In this document: one piece after another, positions 1 through 15,300 of the stretch
Layout: each line of letters begins with the position of its first letter
How positions within the stretch are numbered: the stretch's first letter is position 1
NCBI RefSeq assembly: GCF_963678635.1
Contig: NC_087068.1
Span: 42,681,649-42,745,648 of the forward strand
Origin: Symsagittifera roscoffensis
Taxonomy: Eukaryota; Xenacoelomorpha; Acoela; Convolutidae
Direction: 5' to 3'
DNA length: 64,000 nt
The notes under the pieces: model-generated
The model's database searches: none
What the model was told of the DNA's origin: nothing
Seen by the model: the letters and a program-made list of their open reading frames with translations, nothing else
Program-made: the position numbers and the translations under genes

Positions 1-60
1 TGTTGAAAAAAATCAGGTCGGGTTTTCTCGACACTGAGACAATTTTCTAAAAATAATTCT
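1..60 (+). repeat. fragment of dispersed repeat family B
   Basis: The stretch around TTTTCTCGACACTGAGAC resembles, in inverse orientation, the segments at about 33.93 and 36.69 kb (GTGTCGAGAAAAACTGGT). It is a short non-coding piece cut by the window edge. Confidence 0.35.
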
Positions 61-74
61 GCTATAATGTACAA

Positions 75-372
75 CTGGGGCGGATCTAGGATTTTCTCGA
101 GGGGGGGGGGGGGCGGATTTTCAAAAATTTTGTCGACCTTTTTTTTAGGTCGACCGAATTGATTTTTCGAGCTCTCCCTACGCACAGTTTAGTCCCTGTC
201 TTAGCCAAAATTTCTGCGCCGCTTTTTTTGGGACTTTTTGGAAAATTTTGACCAAAAAATTGCGTTTTTTTGGCGCGGGCGCCCACCTCAAAATTAGTAT
301 ATATTGGCGCCAAAGGCGCCTTTAGAAAAGTTTTAGGGTCGGTCGGCCAAAAGTTTCCGCTGTTTTCAAACA
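75..372 (+). mobile_element. MITE copy 1 (GGGGCGGATCTAGG family)
   Basis: It starts with CTGGGGCGGATCTAGG and carries the internal palindrome GTCGACC...GGTCGACC, then GAGCTCTCC, TTAGTATATATTGG and GGGTCGGTCGG. The same blocks recur in the same order at 7425-7818 and 20335-20640 and, inverted, at 50342-50698. The right terminal repeat is missing, so this copy is truncated. It ends just before the splice acceptor of the RasGRP C1 exon. A run of about 12 G at 102-113 interrupts it. Confidence 0.6.
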
Positions 373-391
373 ATAACCTTTGTTTGTTCAG

Positions 392-3300
392 CTGTGGGGC
401 GTGATCAAACAGGGCGTGCGGTGTCGTTTGTGTGGTCTAAATGCACACAAGCACTGTTCACCCCACATAGTGATGGAGTGCAGGAACAGGAGCAGTGAGC
501 CACACTTGAACAACTCTTCTAATCATGGACATCATGGCCGAGGGGACACTAATGCCACTACCACAAACGGCAGCCATAGAGGAAGCAGTGATCACAACAG
601 ACACCACGACAGACATGAAGGTTCGACAGCTCACATTTTATCACATCTAAATAAAAAGTCATACCTTTTCGGTATTTCATGCTTATAGTTTCTTCAAGCA
701 TTTGCTATAACTCGCTAAGGAAAATGCCAAATCATTACCTGCATCAACTCTTCTGATTAAAGTTATATTGAAGCAAAAAAAAAACGCCAATCTTTTTTAT
801 ATCTGCCGTTTTTCTAATTGAATGCTTTTTGATCAATAAATTTAAGAAATATTGGTTAATTTGACTTTCTAACTCCTCAATAGTAAAGCTTTATTTCGTC
901 AATTTTTTTTTTGCATTTATTTATTCGTTAATACTACAACTAAAGTGTTAATTGGCTACCGAGGCGCCCCTAAGTAGAATTTTTGTCTGCCAATTGTGGG
1001 TTTGCGCAATGAAAAATAGAATGGCTGACTATTGAATTTTACCAATTCGTGTGACTTAGCTGGCAACAAGCTGAAAAATATGCAAACACGACAGAATAAA
1101 CAAAAGCGAATTGCAGGAAATAAAATAGAGCAAAAAAAGTTAGGAAAAATTATGCTCGGGGTGGTTTATGGATTTTCAATATTTTCAGTACCAGTAGCTG
1201 CTATATACCAATTAGGGGGCAGTCGGAAAATTCAAGGCTTTGCAGTCTTGTTAGTATTTGCCGGATTTTTCAATTTGAAGACTATAGTAAAAGTTGAAAC
1301 TATTCCGACTCAATGTGCACAATTTTCAATGTCGGAGAGATAATCACTTCTTGACTAAATCGCAACTTTTCCCGTGCTAAGTAAACTTTTTTGAAGGCGA
1401 ATACAAGAACACAAAAATACTGCAATATCTCTTTTTCCCTCTATGAGCTGGAGAAGAGAAAAAATTAAGTGAATTTGTAAAATCTAATAAAATCAGAAGA
1501 AATAATCTAACGTACTAATAAGCACTAATGGTTTGATAACAAAGTCGGTGCATACACAATGATTCCAACGGAGCCGGTAATTAAAAAGAAGAAAAATAAA
1601 AAAAGTTTAATATTTAGGTCAAAGCAATGGGTAATAAAACACTTAATGTAAGGCAAGTTAGTAAAATGGTCTCCACTAGATTTCTGCGAAATTGGGAATA
1701 AATAAAAAAACAATTCAGCGTCAAAACTAAACACACTAAGGTTTTGAGTTATAGAGTTTTGAAAATTTATTTTCCTGAAAAGAATTGATCCGTTTCCGAT
1801 GGGCTTAGGCTGTCTGACTGAGAGGAAGTAATGAAGCCGACCAGTTCATCTCTTAGGGAGGATGAGGTTGAAATATCCGAAACCGCGTCGATATCCGATG
1901 GATCAAGGTCCAATTGTATCTGAGGGTAGGTTGTCTCGGGTAATGGAGGAGCATCCGACGGGGTTGTTGTTGGCAATGAGGCTCCGGTCTTTTGCTTAGT
2001 GATCAGGAAGCGTGAGATTGCTGCAAAGCATTACCTTCTGTTTTCCTCGTGTGAAGCTGAGGTATCTGTAGATTGGTCAATCACCACTGGGTTCTGAGTT
2101 GATCCGGCTTGATCTGCAATGTCTCTGAAATTTTTTTTTACCAGAAAACTTTGAAAGACTGGCAACGTGAGATGATTTAAGAAGCAAAGTTTGTGGGAAT
2201 TTCTGATTTGGTTTTCAATCTCAATTTCTTCCGATGAGTCGGCTATTTCGAACACAAGAATGTCTTCAGATTACGATTCTTGTTCCATTGATTAGTTTTC
2301 GGGAGTGAGGTTCACTGGAGTTTGTAGAAATGTTGATAGTCTTCTCGTCCTTCGGAACTGCTGGCACGAATGATTTTGGGCATTCGTTCATCTGTGGGAT
2401 GTTATGTTTTTTTTTGATAATCCGAGTCAGTACCTTTTAAAGAAAGTTGATCTCTCCCTCCCTACATCTCTAGAGGAGAAGTCTCCCACTGACCAATTCC
2501 ATTCGCTAAGATCGGAAGAACCCGAGGGAATAGAGCAAGAATCGTCACAAGCGAAATAACCCGATGTTTTAACCTTTTTTGATGCTTTTCTAGTGGTAAT
2601 CCTGGATGCCTTTGCCTGCCTTTTCTTATTGGTACATTCCCTCGGTTTAATCTCAATCTGAGCCCTGTCCTTGCTTATGGCCTTCCTGACTTTGAGGAAC
2701 ACTGAATGAGAGCAGGCTTTTTTGGAGATTGTGGATGATGTTTTACTAGATCGGTTGTGTTATGACGTTCTCCGACATTTGAATAATCAAAGAGTGGGAA
2801 AGAAACATTTCCTCTAAAATTGTGGGGTTTTGACAATTTTGATTTTCGTATCGATTATCGAATTTTTTTCCACCGGTTAACTGACAGTAAATTTGGAAGA
2901 GTTTACGATTTTGCTGGTTAAGAGGTTCATAGTGTGATCCTAACGATGCAATTTCAACCGTACGAAGAATGTTATCTTTAGTAAAATGATTATCCACTGG
3001 CATTCTGTTGTTTGAGGTAGTTTTGGTTTCGTCTTCTGAATCGTATCTTTGTCCAATGGATCTCTTTTCTTATGAGGGATAGATTTGTCTTCTTGTCCAC
3101 CTTCAATTTTGTCTTTGGATCCCCAGTTTTTGCCCTATTCTTTGCAATGATGGACTTCCCTATGTCTTAAAGGTCAATTAGTTTATGAGATGTTAAAGAT
3201 TTCTATATAGTGTTAAATTTTCTTGCAAAATTTTTTCAAAGGGAGAAAATTTGATGAGTGATTGAATTGATCAATGTAGGTTACAGATAATACGTGAAAC

Positions 3301-6300
3301 AGCATCGTTAAGCGAAGGGCTACGAAAATTGAAGAACATGGCTAGGAGTTTTTTGAGGCCACAAGATGCAATCTGCTAAGAACTTCATTCCGGTTAGTTG
3401 ACGTAGAATTTTCATCATTGCAATTCTCAAAGTGAAAGAAATAACTAGTTTACCATCCATATATAGTACTCCGTCGAATTCCTGAAAATCTTTGATGTAA
3501 TGGTGAAAATATGCCCGATATTTGCATTTTTAGGTCCATTCTGCCGTTGAGTGCCTTGACTAGTGGAAAAAAAAACAATTCGTCTTCGTCATTAAGTAAA
3601 GATAATACATTTCTATTGAACAAGAAAGTTATATCTATGGGTTTGTCGGGCAGTTCCAGGGATTGTCGGTATTTTTTTTACCAGTGCTAAGTGAGATGGG
3701 TTTATTTTGTCTCTGTTAACGGAAATAACTAGACCGGATTTCAAAGAATGAATAACAATTTTGTTATTGAACTTATTTACAGAATTCATACTTTTAAAAT
3801 CAATCTGGAATGAATAAAATTATAATTCGAGGTTAAAAATTGAAGAAACTCAGATTTAGATGTTTTGAAAGGTCAGCGTCGGTAAAATCCAAAAAATACA
3901 ATTTGATGAACAAAATAATGAACGACTGTGTTTATAGTTTCAAATTTGGATACGGGAATTTTTAAATCTTGAAACTGAAGCGATAATTTTGTCACGTAAA
4001 ACGGCACTTCTGGAACCTTTAAAATTAGAGACAAATGCGTTACAGTTGTATTTTGAGAATTTATCTGATGGATTCGATGCTTTTTTAGTTTTTGAAACCG
4101 TTGCCACTACAAAATCTTCATCGTAGCTTGAAATTATGACAGTTTTGTTCGACAGAAGTCTTGAGTTTAGGTCCGTAAATCTCATTTCCGTACCCGCCTA
4201 CTGTTTAACTGAAAAAAGTTTAGATTTTAGCCAATTTACTTAACGGGTAATTCTGCTGTGATACGTTTTATTGCTGTGTTCGGTGGATAAGGCAGAAGTT
4301 AGGGCTTTATAGCCAGTCATAGCTTCGAATTTTACATGCTACTCCTGTTGCTTCCAACTCGTTCGCTAGAATTTTGTATTCGCGGGGGTCTAGAAGAGAC
4401 AGCTTTCCAGTTGCTCCCATGGAGTTGTTCTAAAGAAGCACGTAGTCCTTTGTGTGAAGTTTTTTATTTAACCCCTGTTTGAAGTTTTACGTTTAAGGTT
4501 AGGTTAATGATCTCTTTTGTGATCTGTTGAAAGGCGACAATATGGTTTTCGCTCCAAAAAAATTGACTTTCAACTCAGTAAAGGTCTTGAAGGCCTGCCT
4601 AACGTTGTGAGATTTGAAGCGAATTTATTATTTTGGTTCGTGAAACCGAAAAAGTAGAGTAAGTTTTTCATTGTTTTTTTTGTGATAGGAATGGTCTTGA
4701 TGGCCTGTTTTTTGTCTACCAGCGGGCTTACCTCCGCGTTGTCGAATACAAATCCGAGCCATTCATTTTCACCGGGAAAAATTGAGTGTTTTGGTCATTT
4801 AACCGCGAAGTTATAGCCATCTTGTGTTGATAAGACTCTTTTTGAAATTTGTTTATGTTCAGAAAGTTTTCTTTAGTAGGCAATTAAAAAAATCATCGAG
4901 ATAACAAAATAAACAAGAAATGTTTCCAATTCTCTATGGACGTGATCTAAACTTACACCAGGGTAATTGGACCGATCTTCATCTTCTGTGCTATTTAATT
5001 TACTTACTAAGTTTACCTTTTCACAATTCAGTTTACAGTTTTTTGTGAAATGCCCTATGTATTTTCAAATTTGGCAGGTAGCATATTCGGCTGGACAGAC
5101 TGGTAAGTGACCTTTCGTAAAATTTCCGCCGCGTTTAGAAATAAATTCGCCCTTTCGATCTCAGTGGTGGGTTTTTCTAGACAAAAAATGTCTTCTGTTG
5201 TTTTAATGTGCAAATTTTCTGAAGTTGTTGGTCATTTCTACTTGATTACGATTTTCCTTCTGTTCTATGAAAGCTATGTTTGGGCACCCATTGGAGATAG
5301 AATTTCCGTAAGTACTATTCTGGATATAGTTTTCATATTACTTGAGAAATTGTGCAGTATACCGTTTTTCCTCTCCGCTGGAGACGTCGCATCTCTCAGC
5401 CATTTCTGCTAACGCTCCCCAAAATTGTTCTAGAGTTTCTTTATCTTTTCGTTTTTGCTTAAGAGTTAATGTCTTTCATACGTTATATTCGTCTTTCTAA
5501 AAAAAACTAAGGCTAAAATGTCCCAAAGTTTTTAAATGAGATTCATAGGACTTTTACTTTCTGTTCCGATGGATAAATATCATGACGATATAAGTTTTTT
5601 TGTCGGCTTCCTCTGGTTCGTTGCTTTCTGGGGCATTTTCTGGAGTGGGCGGAGTTGTAGGATTCTGAACCGCAGGGTTTAGCAGGAGTTCAAAATCTAT
5701 GTTCTCTTAAGCTCTTTTTGCGAATAGAAACATGTCTTTCCAATCTTTCCACAGAGTCGGGGGTCGAGTGAGTGGTTCTGCCAGAGTTGTGGAAATCCTT
5801 TCACGCTCGATTTGTTTTTGCTCGGCTGCGCCAAAATAAAATATCCTAATGCCACGACTAATTCTATTTAAAAGAACAAAAGTAAATTAAAAAAGTGAAT
5901 TACTGATTCATTAAAACAATAGTGAAAAATGAGCAATAAAACTCCGAAGGAGTGGACATAAAGGGAAGGTAATGGAAGGTCGCTAATTAATTAAATACTA
6001 TTAATCTAAAAATCAGAACACAACCGGAGCGTAAATTGGGGAGCGTATAACAATTTTTAAAATCTCCTGTCCCTTAAAAAAGTATATTTTGCATTACGAG
6101 GCCAAACTGTGCATTTTGTGCATTGTAAGCGGATTCCGCAACAAGGACGCTCCCTTTGTTCTTTTTTTGTTCTTTACTTTCCTTTGATCGTTCAGACAAA
6201 ATTTTCACATGTTTGAAGACTTGTCTCTGGAATCCAGGAACATACAGACACAAAATTGTGCTCCTATCCAGTGCAGAGTTTGGCCTCGTAATGTGAGCAC

Positions 6301-9300
6301 CTGGATTTTTTCCCAGAAATCTTTTATTGACGTTTTCTCAACTCATTCAGACGTAGATTTGCTGTTAAATATGTTCGATCAAAAAAAATTGCGTCCTTCT
6401 TTTTTTAAATAAAAATCTATTGATAAACATAAACAATAACAGAAAAAATATTATATAGCGTAGATATTTTTTGCTGGTCTATTGTGCTGGTGTTCATTCA
6501 CATTCTTTCTGTGTGTTTATTGAGTTTCCGCCTAATCTGAGGTTGCTAAAATATGTCATTCTTCGTTATCTTGATGGATTTTTTTGCAAAAACTTGCTAG
6601 CGTCTCAGCTCATTAGTAATCAGCAAAAATTGCAACTTTACTATTCCTAAATTGAAAGTATCGAATTATTAAATTTTTCATCCGTTCTTTTTCCCTCTCT
6701 TAAAAATGAAGAAGACAGAACGAAATTGATCTATTGTAAAAGCTTCTTAAAAACATTGAAAGAACCCGTTTTTTCATACTGAAGAATAATAAAATATACT
6801 GTTACAAGAATTGTTCTGAGTAAATTTCAAAGATGACATTTAATATCCTTTTTTGTTATGCAAATTGACAATCCCGTTAACTTTAATTATCGAATTTGTT
6901 TTACTTAAACGTCTTCATTTCCTGTTCAATGTAAGATATGCAATTAAATTAGTTTCCTTTTTGCGCAAATTTTCATGATTTTTTCCAAAATTATTCTGCC
7001 CACGCAATCTTTTCACCTTAACACAAGCTTGACATTTAAAACTGAGAAATTAAAAGCGATATGATAAAACACTTTGAGGCATCAGATATTGGATAATTAC
7101 TTATTGAGAAAAAATAAATTAGACAAAAGCTAATTGTTTTCACCAGAGTAGAGGGCGTCAATTGTTCCTTTAGGCCTGCATCAAAGCGATTTGACGCCTT
7201 ATTTAACTTAATATTTTTTTCTCAAACACTTTTTTTAAACATCTACTCCGATCAGATGCGTAATAATTTTTGCAATGTTTTATGCGCTAAATTGAATACA
7301 AATCAACTGGAAACTCATAAGGAATCTTGAATTTAAGCAGATGACAAAATATTGAAAATTTTGACATCACGCACAATATTTTTTGAAAAATCATTAAATA
7401 ATAATTTTTTACTGAGATGAGATGCAAGGGTGGATACAGGACTTTCTCGAGAGGGGCGGTTTTTCAGAAAATTTGGTTACTTTTGTCGACCTTTTTCTTC
7501 AGGCCGACCATATTGATTTTCCGAGCGCTCCTAGAATGCTATGAAGACCCTATTTTGATACAACTTTCAGCGTCCCATGCAAATTTTTGAAAAAAAACAG
7601 GTCAAATATTCATTTTTTGGCTCTTTTTGGAAATTAGTATATATTGGTGCCTAGATAACCTTCAGAAACATTTTAGGGTAGGTCGGCCGAAAACGGATGT
7701 CATAAAATAATACGAAAGGGGGGACCTTTTGGTTGGTGAGGGGGGTTGAGCCACTGCGGGGGGGGGGGGGGGGGGGGGGGTGGAAGACGTTCGGGCCTTT
7801 TTCCTAAATCCACCCCTGATGAATTTTCTGGCCACCCTTTTTCAGTTCTGACCGGCGCATTTTTCCAAGGATTTCAAAATTTTCTGGCCACCCATTTTCA
7901 GTTCTGACCGGCGCATTTTTCCAAGGATTTCAAAATGGCTGATGGCGGACCTAAAAAGCGTTGACTTCAATACTCTTCAATAATAATGCACACTCCCCTG
8001 AGTATGATATTGAATTCTAGCTATGCGCAAACTCGGATAGAGAATTTTGACAAAGGGATTCAGCAGTTGCGGATTAAGTGGGTTGGGGTCCCCCTTTGGC
8101 ACTTTTTGAGGACATCCATTTTTCTGCAGATTGTTAACTAGATCCAAACTAACTTTGAGAAAGGAGCGCGCACACAAAAAACTTGATTTTTTTTGGTAGG
8201 GTCATAATAAACATGATTTTTTTGGTCATAATGATTTAGAAGAGCTCTGAAAAAAAATGGTCGAAAAAAGGATAGATCCGCCCTGGGGCTGATGCTGATT
8301 TTTAAACAAGATAAAATTCTAAATTTTGTTACATTGGCTTTACAGGTCGAAACCATTACTGGTTAGATTTAGTTAAGTTCTTTACAAACTAACACGTAGC
8401 AAAAATGTCGACTTCAAATGGACGTACTTGAAAATTTATTTCAAAGACAGAGCAATCATTAATACAAAATCATTACTTCTGTTTTAAACACTATGAGTTG
8501 ACTATGAGCTTTGAAACTGCATAATTGTTTTTTCCACGTTCATATGATAGAAAAATACGCCAGATTGTTTCAAGTGCGGTATTTTATTGAAGCATTCTTA
8601 GTGATTCCAGCTGCGATGATAATAATTTAAAATTTCCATGTATCGAAAAAAAACATTGTTATTTTTGTTTTTCAGACCAGGTTAAAGGTGGGCGATCAGG
8701 AATAACAACTTTTCGATACCTTCCAATGCCTCTTTCTTTTCCAAACAAAATAGAGAAAAATTTTTGCGAAGAAAACTCCCCACTAAACAATGCATTGAAA
8801 CAAAAATCAAAATTTTTTTTTACTTTTGTCAAAAATTGAGCTCACAGCGATGCTCGTCGGGTATTTAATGTTAAAATCCAATCAATGGTAGATAATTCAT
8901 CGTGCAAGATCAACAGTTTGGTCGTTAGTTTTTAAAAAAAAACATATTGCCCGCTTTTAAAAAAAGTAACAGAGTGCTCTAAGACCCGGATAAACTTAAT
9001 ACAATACATTGACTGATATATGACAAGAAAAGCCGATTGCAAGTAACATAGAAAGTTCTTTACAGTTTTTTTGCAAAAAAAAACTTTGTTTTTACTTTTT
9101 TTTTCGTTTTTGCTATTTTTCTTTGGCTGCAAGGGTGATTTAAAAGCTTTAAAATATTTAGAGCTCATCACTTTAATTAAAAATTCTCAAAAACAAATTG
9201 TAACTAAAAATTAGCTTCAAAATTTACATTGGCTGACATAGACTTTTACGTCGCCTGGTGATGAGTCACACCGAATTTCATTTTTGGACCAGTTTTTTTG

Positions 9301-12300
9301 ACGCTGAAATTTTAAAAGAAAATCGTTCACGACTAAAACGTGTCTAATATGATAGTTGCAAGCGTTCTCCGGTAAATCCAAAATCGTTTACAAACAAACA
9401 TCTTAGTCTACTGTCCCTTTCATCTTCTTAACAGAAAGCTGATTTAAAAAGCTATTCATTTTTCTTAAGAAAATGGCGGATTATTTGTGCACTAGGGGAC
9501 GAGGATTTTTCAGGCAAGTTTCGACTTTTCAACTAGCAACTAGTCAACAACTTTTGCGTATATTTACCATCTTAAACATATTGATGTCCTTGAGCATGGC
9601 CTTTGATAAAAATGTTTCCACGTTTCATACCGGACTTAAATTTTTCATTGTTCAGGCTGGGTTCTCTTTATACAGAGGTCAACTTTTGTACATAATACTA
9701 TTGGTACTTGAACGTTCCAATTTTGTTAGCTTCAAATGGTGCAATTAACCGTTTTCATCGAAGATGGCAATAAGTTCATTTTGGAGATAGCCATTTTCCA
9801 CGTTCAAGAAAAACGTCTCGTGTCCTGTCTTGGTGCGGCAATGTCTTTAAGCGCTCCCCAAAATTGCTAATACAATTCTTTTGTTTCTCGACCCTTTTTC
9901 TCGTTGGTTCATTTTCTGATTCTTGAGCTACGCCTGAAAAATGTATGATTGTCTCTACCACGAAAGCTTCATTCAAGCAATTGATATCTAGATTTTCCTT
10001 TGCTACTATTTCCAAGTGGTGTTGAGCGATCCTTTCATTCTACTGGGCTAGTTGTTCTACAGTGTGATTTGACCAAAAAGCAGGAATTGACCGCAATTTT
10101 GGATCATTTGACTGCGCCACATTATAGATTGTGGATACCAGTGGTATGTACAATAACTAATAACTAAGTTAAAAAGAATAAATTAAGAATGAATTTGACT
10201 TAAAACAGTCTTTTTTCTAGTGACTTAGAAAAGTGCCGCGAAATCCGCTGGACATCAAATAGACACTTTTTGGCAGGTATCCAATTAAGTTTGAAAGTCA
10301 AAACTGTTAACCAAAATTACTCACCTACAATACGGATCAATACAAATCAGCGTTTCGTGTACAATCGGCCCGAAACTTTGGAGAAAAACCTTAAAATCAA
10401 AATTGAAACTAAAAGAAAAAACTAAGAAAAATATGAATTGAAATTGTTTTTATTGACCTAGAAAAGTGCCGTAAAGTCAACTGGAATTCATTTAAACATA
10501 AAACATACATTGGCAGGTAATTTATTTAGTTTGAAGGTCAAAATTTATAGTTCAAACTACGAACTCACAGCATTCGCCAAGGCAGGGAAAAGTTTTACAT
10601 CTAAGTGACTGACGGGTAGCCTTCATTAAACTCCTATTTCTCCTTTCTCTCTTCTTCCCCATGGGCAACGGGTTTTTAAAAAAATCGAGAAACAAAAGTT
10701 CAAATAGCATCAATGGAAAACATGAGAGAATATGTACATGTGCACTAGAGTAGATGTTAAATACATAACAAATTTTACAGGCTTTAATTGGATCGTACAA
10801 TCGTCTACAAAATGCGTAATAACGATTGAAAAGGTAACAACAATATAAGAAATTGGATTAAGAACTGAATTGTTAGATGTAGTTTGGAGGAACAAAAACT
10901 AAGACTAAACTGACTTTTTTCCCGATGAACGAAATTGGTTCAAATGAAAAATCTGAAACTCGAAACTTTGTTGGGTCTACGTTTCTTCGCAGTCTTCCTC
11001 ACGTGCTAGAATCGATCGGAGATATGCAAGTGCGTTGAGTTTTTTCTGGTGAACTGTCGATTGAGATTGGTTTTGCCGCTGTGCTCTTTTTACGAGTTCT
11101 CTAGATGCAACTGCTCGTCAGCTGTTCGAAAGATCATGGAAGCCTTGAATTTAAACAGCTTTCAGACGTGATAGTGCGATAATCAAAATTACCACCAGAT
11201 CGCTCTTCCAGTTAACCGATTTTGATGTTGTCACAGTGGTCAATCTTTAATGATGACGTCATATTCAATGGATTTTTAATATGAACCTTATTTAAAGTCT
11301 GGTTTTTTGCTTGCGCTCTCTTCTTTTTTGATAATGAGGAGTCTGATTGCGACGAAAAACCTGCTAGTACTGAATCAACTTTTTGGGTCCGAGAATTTTT
11401 TTCGGTTGGCTGCTTAATGAGAAGGTGGTTCAATTTTCGATTTTATATGGAGCAGATGTGCTCTGTTCTTTGAAAGCTAGGTTTGACTTCCTCAGGTAAT
11501 GTCAGTTGTCAAGAGTTGTCGATGAGTTTATAAATTTCCTCTCAAAGTTTCAAGGTAAAATTGTCCGTCCTTTCGATCAACAGTTTTTTTATACCAGTAA
11601 TCTTTTTTGAGTAGGCGTTAGACTGGTAGGCTCAGGACTTGGCGATTGTTGCTTTATCAGTTGTTTCACTCTGGTAGCTTTTCTCGTCCAGTGTTTTTTC
11701 ACGTTGGCAAACATCTTCGACTGGGCCGTTTTTTGCCCAAGCATGTAGTCTAGAAGTCGGAATGATTAATTGTTCTTCATCTAAATCAATTGATTGTGAA
11801 CCTATGATTTGAAAAAAAAGTGCCTGTGCGGTTAAATTTTTTTTTTACAAAAGGTGAGCATCCATCCAATTGACTGTTACTTTTTTGATATACGATTCAA
11901 ATGATTTTATCGACTGATGGTTTCGATTCAATCAGAGACAATGTTAAGAGATTAGATTTTGCTGGTATACAAGTCATTCGACACTACAGCAGTTCTATGA
12001 TGCGTCATATTATAAAATATTAACTTAATATTGTTCTTCTCGCAAAAGTTTTGAAGTCGTTCAAAAACAACAACAATTGATTCGCTCAGATTGACTTTGA
12101 AAATCATTTAAGATGATGTTCGTCTGTGCGGAAATTTACAATTGACAGCGTCGAAGCATCAATAATTTTTAGTGGAGAAAATTTTTTGAAACAATCAGTG
12201 CATAACAGGATGTGTTTGTTGGCCCTTCAAGTTTTGTCTAATGCGCCAGCGAAATCTCAAACTTAAATTTTTTTTCCAGTAAATTTGGTGGTTTTTGTGC

Positions 12301-15300
12301 TTGATGCTCCTTAAATCAGTTTTGAATTTTAGATTTTGATGAAATCTGAGCAGTTTCTCCGGTGATGGTAGATTTTTTTGAAAAGATGTGGCCACAAGAT
12401 GTGTTATGATAACGCCAAGATTCAGAGTTGTTCTCAATGTGTTTCGGGTAGCAGGGCCATGAGCACTGGTTTGTCTTCATTGAACGGCAATCGGTTTTTG
12501 TCGTGGAGGTCCCGTTGGAATGTGTTAATGTATGCCCAAATTATATTCAATGGTTTCCCTGTTGTACCTCACCTTTCACTCATTTTAGATTCTTGTCGTC
12601 GTTTCGCATCAAGTTGAAAACTTTTTTCCCAACAATGATCACTAAACTTAAAAAGCGAGGACGGCTCCTACAAATCGGATTTGATTTTTTCACTAATTCC
12701 TGATGGCTTTTTGACATTTTATCATCAACTTATTTTTAAGCGAGTTCATTTTACGCTGAAACGGTATTTTTTGTGAACTTGACTAGAAGAAAATTCATTT
12801 GTTTCTGTCGAATGGGTTAGATCGAATGTTTAAAAATCCCAAAATTGAATAGGAAAAACAAAGATAACACTGTTTCGATACAAAAATTCTGAGCGAGATT
12901 AATAATAAAACGATTTAAGTCTTTTAGGTCTTCTGCATATGTTTTGTTATTTGCACAATTTTTTTCTTTCTTCTTAATTTTCCCGTGAAATTCAAACATA
13001 TTTGCTTTGGTTTTGGTAATTGTTGCTACTACAAGTTCTTTATCGTGGTGTGAAAGTAAATAAAATTGGCTTCTCTCCCTCGGGTTTTTCAAATTTTAAA
13101 ATATTAAAAAGTCGATTCACCAAATGGTTTAACCTACTCAGCATTTTTTTTCCGTGGGTAGCCTTTATCGCGGATAAAAGAACCTTTTGATCCGTAACAA
13201 TTTCTTCTTTAGAACTTTAAAGGTAGACTAAGTTTTTCAATTAACTAAAACACCCCTAAAATTTCGATTTCATTAGTCAAATACATCTATTGTTTGTGAT
13301 TTTTCAGAACTTAAGGCAAACGGTTTTATAAACAAACGATCCGCGTCCCATTTTTCTAATCTCGCGCTAAGTCCGTTTCGTGAAGCGTCTCTTTTTAATG
13401 GTGATTGTCTAATACATCAAACAGAGTTTCTGCGATATTTACCATTTGCTTTTTAGTGTTTCGAATGCTTTTGTATGAGACCCTTTTCATCCGTAAGCTT
13501 TTTTGTTCAGTAGCGGGTCTAGCTGGGAAGCTAAAGTTGATAAACTAGGAACCGGCTAAATATATTGTTCTAAAGTGACTTACTGAACTGAAGAATGAAA
13601 AAACTTCTGAAACGTTTTCGGGATTTGGAAGGTTTCTTATCGAATCTTCTTTCTAGTCAATCGTTTTACTTAAATTTTCAAAATGAAAACTCAATTTAAT
13701 CTAAGCCATCAAACTCAATATTGGAAAAATGAGCATTTCTACCATTTCACGGTCATACACTTTTCTTCTAGTTTTTTAGGAGTTTTTGTTGAAACGACTT
13801 GTGTTTGACTACTGTTACATCAAGGAATTTAAAAGATTATTTGTGTATTAGTTGCTAAATCGTATGTCATTTCAAAGCCAGTCCATCGTCCATTGAACTT
13901 CATTGGGCACATGGCCCAGTCTATAAAAAGCAGTTACGAAGCGATAAGAGCCAGTTGTTTTGCCCGTGCCAAAATAACTACCTTGATCTCTAGTCTAAAA
14001 TCATAAGTTAGCTGTCTGCATGCATTCCTAAGGTCATCTTTGCTGAACCAAACATGTCCCGACTTTTAGTTAGAAAGTTGAAGAGCTTGTCAATCAGTTC
14101 GGGTATTTTAGACTTTGTTTTTGGTATTTGTTTTTAGAAACCGGATCATTTAATTATCAAGAATGCAATGCTAAATTTAAAAATCGGTTCCAAACCCTGT
14201 GTTTGAGCAGTTTTAAACACCAAACTCGCAAAATTTCGTTCTTCAAAAATTTTTTTTTTCGAAGCCTCAAGCTGTAGAAAATGGTGTCTTTTTGTTCAGT
14301 CTTGCATTGAATCGGACCAAATATAAGGTCTTGCTAATGATGTTAATGGTATCGTCTGTAAAGCCATGAAATAATGATCTTGTTTTCTTGTCGACAATTA
14401 AGGTTTTCATCAAAAAACTCTCAGATTAAATTTTTGAAGTCTTTTTGAAAAGCTTACCAGGCGTGCCGAAGCCCCCTGAAAAATATACTTTTACAATTGC
14501 ATTGGATCTTCATCTGATGTTTATTATGTTTTTGGTTTCCTAACCGTGCTCGTCGTAGTTAATTTTGAAATTAAGAAGTGAATAGTCGTCGTCGTCGCTT
14601 ATCTCTTTTTCTGACGAAGTTTTCAATTCGCCACAATTTTTTTGTATAAGTTCCGATGGGTTATATTGACAATTCAGGTTATGTACAAATTCGTCTACTT
14701 TTGCTTTTCAGTCGGTTTTTTTGAATTCGACTGAAAGTCTTCCAAAATTTCCTTTCATTTTACACAGATTATATTCAATTTCATTTGTTGGACGCGCAAA
14801 AAAGCAATTGGTAAAAATTTTTCCACGCATCAATGTTCAGGCTGGGTTCTACTTATACAGAATTCAAACTTTTCTACATAAAACGATTGGTACTTGAACG
14901 TTCCATTTTTGTTAGCTTCAAATGATTCAAAAAACTAATTTAATCTACGATTGCCTAATTAAGAGCGCCCGCTGAGTATGAAATTTCAGCAATAAGTTAA
15001 TGTTGGAAATCGGCATTTTCCTTTGTTTAAGAAAAAAAAAACGTCTCGTGTCTAGTCTTTTTCGGAGGTTTTTCCTGTGTTTCTTGTTCTGGCTAGGTCT
15101 TTAAGTGCTTCCCAAACTTGCTCATACAATTTTCGATCCTTTTGTTTCTTGATCCTTTTTCTCGATTGTTCATTTTCTGTTTCTTGAGCTCCGCCTGGCA
15201 AGTGTGTGCTTGTCTCCACCACGAATGGTTCTTTCAAGCGTTTGATCTCTCGATTTTCCTTTGCTACTATTTTCAAGTGGAGTTGATCGATCCTGTTGGT

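Noticed and set aside
1032-1343. 103-codon plus frame with a hydrophobic middle
   Set aside because: Lies in the RasGRP intron with no homology I recognise, and low-complexity AT-rich DNA often encodes false membrane segments.
5107-5412. 101-codon plus frame with membrane-like residues
   Set aside because: It overlaps, on the opposite strand, the gag/zinc-knuckle region of retroelement copy C, so it is a shadow.
7760-7781. Poly-G run as a sequencing gap filler
   Set aside because: It lies inside a recognisable MITE copy and similar G/C runs occur in sister copies, so it is probably real, though its exact length may be unreliable.
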